From JAUXFS01 sp050329575 (GTDB taxonomy: Bacteria; Pseudomonadota; Alphaproteobacteria; Rhodospirillales; Defluviicoccaceae), in contig JBHJOP010000014.1 in the NCBI GenBank assembly GCA_050329575.1, forward strand, positions 1 to 31,720: DNA of 31,720 nucleotides, read 5' to 3'. The notes below the pieces were generated by a model that saw only the letters and a program-made list of their open reading frames with translations, searched no databases and was not told where the DNA came from. Below, one piece after another: positions 27,754-31,720 of the stretch (positions are counted from its first letter, which is position 1; each line of letters opens with the position of its first letter). The translations under genes were made by a program, and so were the position numbers.

Positions 27754-28607
27754 ACTGGTTCGAAGAGGCGCTTCACAGTCGGATCCTCGCCAACGGCTAT
27801 GCCCAGCGCTTCCAGGTTTCGCGCATCGTCCATCGCGAACGGACCGCCTTCCAGGATCTGCTGATCTTCGAGACTCCGGCCTTCGGGCGGGTGCTGGTTC
27901 TCGACGAAATCGTCCAGACCACCGAACGAGACGAGTTCGTCTATCACGAGATGCTCGCACACGTTCCGCTGTTCGCTCACGGACGGGCACGGCGGGTGCT
28001 GATCATCGGGGGCGGTGATGGCGGCGTCCTGCGGGAGGTCCTCCGCCATCCCGTCGACCGGGTGACGATGGTCGAGATCGATGGGCGGGTGATCGATCTG
28101 TGCCGAGAGCACATGCCGGGCCTCAGCGCCGGTGCGTTCGACGATCCGCGGGCCGAGGTGCTCGTCGACGACGGCATTCGCTTCGTCGCCGAGACCACTG
28201 ACGGCTTCGACGTCATCATCGTCGATTCCAGCGACCCGGTCGGACCGAACGAGGTGCTGTTCACCGATGCCTTCTACGCCGATTGTCGAAGGCGCCTGAC
28301 CGCGGGCGGTGTGGTGATCGCGCAAAGCGGCGTCCCGTTCTTCCAGAAGGACGAGGTCGTCGGGAGCTACGCGCGGCTCAAACCCCACTTCGCCGACGTC
28401 GCATTCTACGTCATCGCGGTGCCCACCTACGCCGGCGGTCTGATGAGCCTCGGGTGGGCGACCGACGATGCGGCGATGCGTCGCCTTCCGGAGTCGGCGA
28501 TCGCCGAGCGGTATGCGGTCGCCGGCCTGCAAACGCGCTACTATTCGCCGGCCGTCCACAAGGCCGCCTTCGCGCTGCCGCCGTTCATCGCCGGCCTGAT
28601 CGATTGA
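27750..28607 (+). CDS. speE: Spermidine synthase (polyamine aminopropyltransferase)
   Basis: Transfers the aminopropyl group from decarboxylated AdoMet to putrescine. The TTG start at 27750 gives MNWFEEALHSRILANGYAQRFQV, the normal family N-terminus, and 285 residues. It overlaps the speD stop as TTGA, implying coupled translation. Motifs are FGRVLVLDEIVQTTERDEFVYHEML, IIGGGDGGVLREVLRH, VEIDGRVIDL, and the catalytic DSSDPVGP loop with acidic residues for amine binding. It follows the enzyme that makes its substrate. Confidence 0.97.
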   Translation: MNWFEEALHSRILANGYAQRFQVSRIVHRERTAFQDLLIFETPAFGRVLVLDEIVQTTERDEFVYHEMLAHVPLFAHGRARRVLIIGGGDGGVLREVLRHPVDRVTMVEIDGRVIDLCREHMPGLSAGAFDDPRAEVLVDDGIRFVAETTDGFDVIIVDSSDPVGPNEVLFTDAFYADCRRRLTAGGVVIAQSGVPFFQKDEVVGSYARLKPHFADVAFYVIAVPTYAGGLMSLGWATDDAAMRRLPESAIAERYAVAGLQTRYYSPAVHKAAFALPPFIAGLID

Positions 28608-28611
28608 CGCG

Positions 28612-28641
28612 CGGCCGTCGTCCGGCCGTCGTCCGGCCGTC
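28612..28641. repeat. 11-bp tandem repeat (CGGCCGTCGTC) x2.7 between convergent genes
   Basis: Units at 28612-28622, 28623-28633 and a partial copy at 28634-28641 fill nearly the whole 34-base gap between speE and fliP and run right up to the fliP stop codon. CGGCCG in each unit is self-complementary, so the copies can pair into small hairpins and might aid termination. Confidence 0.75.
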
Positions 28642-29388
28642 TCAGGCGCCGAAGCTGCGCACGAGACTGCCGACGACGAGGTACCAGCCATCGACCAGCA
28701 CGAAGAAGATGATCTTGAAGGGCAACGCGATGATGATCGGGGGCAGCATCATCATGCCCATCGACATCAGGATCGACGCCACGACCATGTCGATGATCAG
28801 GAACGGAACGAAGATCAGGAATCCGATCTCGAAGGCCCGCCGCAGTTCGCTGACCATGAACGCGGGAATCAGGACCCGCAGCGGCGTCTCGTCGCGCAAC
28901 TCCCGGTCTGGGACCGCGGCGAGATCGGCGAACAGCATCAGGTCCTGCTCGCGGACGTGCTCGATCATGAAGCCGCGAACCGGCCGGACCGCTTGTTCGA
29001 AGGCTTCCATCTCGCCGATCTCGCCTTCGATCAGCGGCTTGATCCCGAGGTCGTAGGACTGCTGCAACGTCGGCATCATCACGAAGAAGGTGAGGAACAG
29101 GGCAAGGCTGACGAGCACCTGGTTGGGGGGGGTCTGCTGCACCCCCATCGCCGTGCGGACGAAGGACAGCACGATGACGATGCGGGTGAACGACGTCACC
29201 ATCACCAGGATCGACGGCGCCAGACTGAGCACCGTGAGCAGCGCGATCAACTGAACGATGCGGCCGGTGGCGCCCCCATCCCCCTCGCCGCCGCCGAGAT
29301 CGAGAGACAGGGTCTGCGCCGTCGCGGGATCGGCCGCCATGAGGACGAGAACGGCGAGAACGGCCGCGATCGGGGCTCGGACGATCAT
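28642..29388 (-). CDS. fliP: Flagellar type III export gate protein FliP
   Basis: Core pore subunit of the flagellar export gate, forming the FliP-FliQ-FliR complex in the inner membrane. The 248-residue product has a cleavable N-terminal signal (VLAVLVLMAADPATAQT) and four membrane helices. It has the family text LAPSILVMVTSFTRIVIVLSFVRTAMGVQQTPPNQVLVSLALFLTFFVM, LRVLIPAFMVSELRRAFEIGFLIFVPFLIIDMVVASILMSMGMMMLPP, and ALPFKIIFFVLVDGWYLVVGSL. ATG 29388 overlaps the end of fliO by four bases. Confidence 0.97.
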   Translation of the reverse strand: MIVRAPIAAVLAVLVLMAADPATAQTLSLDLGGGEGDGGATGRIVQLIALLTVLSLAPSILVMVTSFTRIVIVLSFVRTAMGVQQTPPNQVLVSLALFLTFFVMMPTLQQSYDLGIKPLIEGEIGEMEAFEQAVRPVRGFMIEHVREQDLMLFADLAAVPDRELRDETPLRVLIPAFMVSELRRAFEIGFLIFVPFLIIDMVVASILMSMGMMMLPPIIIALPFKIIFFVLVDGWYLVVGSLVRSFGA

Positions 29389-29759
29389 GGCGACGGCTCC
29401 TGGAGGGCCGGATGTCCGCGCTGCGGATCCAGCCCGGACTCGAGGCGCGATCCCTCCGAGACCGCCTCCGCCACCGCGTCTGCGAAACGATCCGGCGCCA
29501 CGATGCCGGTTTCGACCAGGATCTCCGAGGTCGGACCGAGGATCACCAGATGCTCGACGCCATCCCGACGCAACAGGACGATCTTGCGTTTGGCGTCGAG
29601 CGGCAGGACCTCGGCGACCGACAGCCGTCGCCGCCGGCCGGTCCGCGATGGCGCCGCGTACCCGAGACCGAGCCGCCGGGCCAGCACCGCCAGCACGCCG
29701 ATCAACGCCAGGACGAACGCCAGCGCCAGCGCGAAGTGCAGGTAGAGGCCGAAATCCAT
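29385..29759 (-). CDS. fliO: Flagellar biosynthesis protein FliO
   Basis: Small membrane protein that assists FliP oligomer assembly. The 124-residue product has a membrane helix near the N-terminus (about residues 5-27, LYLHFALALAFVLALIGVLAVLARR) and a cytoplasmic FliO domain: RRRLSVAEVLPLDAKRKIVLLRRDGVEHLVILGPTSEILVETGI. It stops inside fliP (ATGA overlap), so coupling is likely. The order fliO-fliP is the usual one. Confidence 0.92.
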   Translation of the reverse strand: MDFGLYLHFALALAFVLALIGVLAVLARRLGLGYAAPSRTGRRRRLSVAEVLPLDAKRKIVLLRRDGVEHLVILGPTSEILVETGIVAPDRFADAVAEAVSEGSRLESGLDPQRGHPALQEPSP

Positions 29760-29789
29760 GGACGTCCTCGCCGTGTGGGCGCGTCTGTT

Positions 29790-30125
29790 TCAGGTGTCCC
29801 CGAGGGCCGCGCCGTAGGCTTCGATCGCCGGCCGCCGGCGCCCCGCCTCGACCCGCTTGGTCAACTCCTGGTAGTGGTGTGTCAGGTCCGTGCCGAGCGC
29901 TTGCAGCTCGTCGCGGAGCCGAGCGATCCGCTCGCCGAGGCCGGCGATCTCCTCGGAAGGCGCAGTCCTGACCAGGTCGCACAAGTCGCGGATGCCGATC
30001 TCGAGCCCGGTCAGGTCGACCCCTGGATCCGTCGCGCAGCGCTCCCGCGCCGCTTCGATCATCGCCGATGCTCGGGACAGGCGGTTGTCGATCTCCTCGA
30101 GGTGACGGGATGGACCGTCGGTCAT
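29790..30125 (-). CDS. Unrecognised small helical protein in the fliO-fliP operon
   Basis: A 111-residue soluble protein starting at ATG 30125 and overlapping the upstream FlhB-like gene by four bases (ATGA). It ends 30 bases before fliO. It is predicted all-helical with heptad-like spacing: HLEEIDNRLSRASAMIEAARERC, EEIAGLGERIARLRDELQALG, LTHHYQELTKRVEAG. There is no signal peptide or membrane helix. Small helical proteins in such positions are often flagellar export chaperones of the FlgN/FliT kind, but I see no decisive motif. Its tight packing with export genes supports a real, flagellum-related gene. Confidence 0.72.
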   Translation of the reverse strand: MTDGPSRHLEEIDNRLSRASAMIEAARERCATDPGVDLTGLEIGIRDLCDLVRTAPSEEIAGLGERIARLRDELQALGTDLTHHYQELTKRVEAGRRRPAIEAYGAALGDT

Positions 30126-30466
30126 GTCGGTCGGGCTCCTGGTTCGGACGTGGCGGCCGTGGCGGCGGGCAAGGTGCCGTTGGCCCGATAGACGTAGACG
30201 AGAATCTCGGCGACCGCGGCGAAGGCGGCGACGGGGATGCCGCTGTCGATGTCGACGGCGCTGAGGAGTTCCGCGAGATCCCGATCCTCTCGCACCTTGA
30301 CGTCGTTGGCGAAAGCGACCTGCAGGATCTGCTCGGCGATGGCGCCCCGACCGCCGGCCACCACCCGGGGCGCTCGGTCGCGCCCGGGCTCGTAGGCGAT
30401 CGCGATGGCGACGGTGTCCCGCCTGGCGGCGGGCTCCCCGTCGGCGGCATCGTCGGAAGGGAACAA
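30122..30466 (-). CDS. FlhB C-terminal domain-like protein (stand-alone export switch homologue)
   Basis: A 114-residue protein matching only the cytoplasmic FlhB/YscU domain: VAIAIAYEPGRDRAPRVVAGGRGAIAEQILQVAFANDVKVREDRDLAELLSAVDIDSGIPVAAFAAVAEILVYVYRANG. The autocleavage motif NPTH, which precedes the first strand in FlhB, is replaced by RRDT, so it should not self-cleave. The membrane part of FlhB is absent. Such FlhB-like short proteins (FhlB/FlhX type) are known elsewhere and can partly substitute for the FlhB C-terminal domain. The only start is TTG 30466, with no clear ribosome site; the frame stays open upstream without ATG or GTG. It heads the fliO-fliP operon. Confidence 0.83.
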   Translation of the reverse strand: MFPSDDAADGEPAARRDTVAIAIAYEPGRDRAPRVVAGGRGAIAEQILQVAFANDVKVREDRDLAELLSAVDIDSGIPVAAFAAVAEILVYVYRANGTLPAATAATSEPGARPT

Positions 30467-30586
30467 GCTGGCAATCCGTATCCGGTTGCGCCCGTTGGCG
30501 ATGGGAGAGTGTCGACAATTTGCCTTAAAACTTCATTGATCGCCGCGGCACGCGAGGGCGATGGCCGGCGAATTCAAGCGAACCCG

Positions 30587-31315
30587 TCAGCGGCCGGTTC
30601 CGCGAAATCCCCTGGCGACCACGTAGAGCTCCGCCGACTCGGGCCGCGACGCCGGCGGCTTGGCGTGGCGCACGTGGGTGAAGGCCCGGTTGAGGGCGGC
30701 GAGCAGGACGCTCTCGGTGCCGCCCTGCAGGACCTTGCACACGAACGATCCGCCGGCGGCGAGCAGGTCGAAGGCGAGCGCGACCGCCGTCTCCGCCATC
30801 GCCATGATGCGCAGGTGGTCGGTGGCGGCGTGTCCGCTCGCCGCCGGCGCCATGTCGCTGAGCACCACGTCCGCCGACCCGTCCAGCACGGTCTTCAGCC
30901 GGTCGATCTGGGCGGCGTCAAGGACGTCACCCCTCAGGATGGTCGCGCCGGGCACCGGTGCCATCTCGGCGACATCGATCGCGACCACCCGGGCGCCGGC
31001 CACCCGGCCGGCCCCGACCCGTTCGACCGCAACCTGGGTCCAGCCGCCGGGGGCGGCCCCGAGATCGACGACGCGGGCGCCTCGCCACAGCAATCGGAAG
31101 CGGTCGTCGAGTTCGATCAGCTTGAATGCGGCCCGGGAGCGGTATCCCCGTCGCTTGGCTTCGGCGACGTAGGGGTCGTTGAGCTGCCGCGCCAACCACG
31201 TGGTCGACGAGATGGTTCGACCCTTGGCGGTTCGGACGCGTTCGCTGCGCCCGCGGTAGCCTGCGCCGCCATGGGTGCGGCCATCGTCCCCCGGCCCCTT
31301 TCCGCGCTTGCTCAT
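30587..31315 (-). CDS. rlmE: 23S rRNA (uridine-2'-O)-methyltransferase
   Basis: Methylates the 2'-hydroxyl of U2552 in the A-loop of 23S rRNA, acting late in 50S assembly with S-adenosylmethionine. The 242-residue product carries the K-D-K-E tetrad: Lys65 (AFKLIELD), Asp154 (VLSDMAP), Lys194 (FVCKVLQGG) and Glu229 (SAELYVVARGF). The SAM loop is VVDLGAAPGGW (82-92). The basic N-terminus is typical of alphaproteobacterial forms. ATG 31315 has GAGG about 8 bases upstream; an ATG at 31357 gives a less natural N-terminus. Confidence 0.95.
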   Translation of the reverse strand: MSKRGKGPGDDGRTHGGAGYRGRSERVRTAKGRTISSTTWLARQLNDPYVAEAKRRGYRSRAAFKLIELDDRFRLLWRGARVVDLGAAPGGWTQVAVERVGAGRVAGARVVAIDVAEMAPVPGATILRGDVLDAAQIDRLKTVLDGSADVVLSDMAPAASGHAATDHLRIMAMAETAVALAFDLLAAGGSFVCKVLQGGTESVLLAALNRAFTHVRHAKPPASRPESAELYVVARGFRGTGR

Positions 31316-31645
31316 CGGTGCGGCCTCGGAGCGGCGGATACGAAAGCGAAAGCGCATCGGACCGCGAGGGTCGCAATCCCGAACGGCAACCGGTGAGGCG
31401 CCGCCGCGATGGCCCTTTGTCCGGCTCCTGCCGTTCCCAGCGACACCCCCTCACGGAAACCGCGACACCGGCGCGATGATCCTCTACCCATCTTCGTCCG
31501 AGCGCGGCGCGGCGGGGACGACGATCCCGCATTGTGCCGTCCGGAGATGCGGTGACGCAAGGGCCGCGAACCCCGCCGCCAAGCGTCTATCCAAGCGCCG
31601 ACCGACATGCTAGAAACCGCATCTTCACCGCACCGGCCGCGCCGA
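31316..31645. other. Intergenic region between rlmE and tRNA-Gln
   Basis: The roughly 330 bases upstream of rlmE, reaching to the tRNA gene, contain only short overlapping frames with no recognisable protein. The region should contain the promoters of both flanking divergent genes. TAGAAA (31611-31616) is a weak -10-like hexamer upstream of the tRNA, with no matching -35. Confidence 0.45.
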
Positions 31646-31719
31646 TGGGGAGTAGGCTAACGGTAAACCATCCGGCTCTGGACCGGATATTCCTGGTTCG
31701 AATCCAGGCTCCCCAGCCA
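31646..31719 (+). tRNA. tRNA-Gln, anticodon CUG
   Basis: A 74-base cloverleaf. The acceptor stem TGGGGAG pairs with CTCCCCA, giving the weak U1-A72 pair typical of glutamine tRNAs. The anticodon stem TCCGG/CCGGA closes the loop CTCTGGA, anticodon CTG, which reads CAG. The T arm is CCTGG-TTCGAAT-CCAGG. The discriminator is G73, a glutamine identity element, and the CCA end (31717-31719) is encoded. The D arm has a short stem and a loop containing GG. Confidence 0.95.
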
Positions 31720-31720
31720 A

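Noticed and set aside
29388..30474. N-terminal extension of the fliP frame to give a 610-residue protein
   Set aside because: The extension is Arg/Pro-rich shadow of fliO, the 111-residue gene and the FlhB-like gene; the FliP signal peptide begins at 29388.
31275..31613. Plus-strand open frame of 112 codons between rlmE and the tRNA
   Set aside because: It overlaps the rlmE start on the opposite strand, lacks a ribosome site and has no recognisable sequence pattern.

Overview
The window is a GC-rich bacterial chromosome segment with dense short-gap operons, many GTG and TTG starts and 4-bp stop/start overlaps. The gene set points to a flagellated Gram-negative alphaproteobacterium, probably Rhodospirillales-like: flgF-flgG-flgA-flgH, fliL-fliM-(DUF6468-type)-motE, a stand-alone FlhB C-terminal-like gene upstream of fliO-fliP, pepA-holC, and a bacterial-type speD-speE pair. 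The taxonomic call is inferred from gene content and composition; there is no rRNA in the window. I see no mobile element, integrase, CRISPR array or phage gene.

Layout, left to right. (1) 1-2165: the 3' part of a secreted seven-bladed beta-propeller protein with a C-terminal DUF11-like tail. (2) 2481-5467: a three-gene nucleotide-sugar operon, GDP-mannose 4,6-dehydratase, GDP-L-fucose synthase and a UDP-glucuronate-decarboxylase-like enzyme. It supplies GDP-fucose and UDP-xylose-type precursors for surface polysaccharide. (3) 5516-7505, minus strand: pepA then holC. (4) 7605-15943: an AmmeMemoRadiSam locus. The radical SAM gene diverges from a fused MEMO-AMMECR1 gene, which heads a tight run with an orphan molybdopterin hydroxylase large subunit, cysQ, a Sua5-type threonylcarbamoyl-AMP synthase and an FAD-linked D-2-hydroxyacid dehydrogenase. 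(5) 15994-19349, minus strand: flgF-flgG-flgA-flgH, with a good sigma-54 (-24/-12) promoter match before flgF. (6) 19702-27192: fliL, fliM, a small coiled-coil membrane protein, a MotE-like protein, two consecutive MotB-like proteins and a 1035-residue AMIN-like/TPR periplasmic protein. (7) 27310-28607: speD and speE for spermidine synthesis. (8) 28642-30466, minus strand: FlhB-C-terminal-like gene, an unrecognised 111-residue gene, fliO and fliP. (9) 30587-31315, minus strand: rlmE. (10) 31646-31719: tRNA-Gln(CUG) with encoded CCA.

Working together: regions 5, 6 and 8 make the basal-body rod, the L-ring, the P-ring chaperone, the C-ring/stator interface and the export gate. The most intriguing part is the motor module at 21375-27192. 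It has one MotB-like protein with the proton-channel Asp and peptidoglycan-binding residues, directly preceded by a paralog that has lost both, and it is bracketed by MotE-like and periplasmic repeat proteins. No motA lies in the window. This could be a modified stator of mixed composition. The second notable unit is the fused MEMO-AMMECR1 gene, translationally or transcriptionally linked to a lone CoxL-like subunit that has no FAD or iron-sulfur partner nearby.
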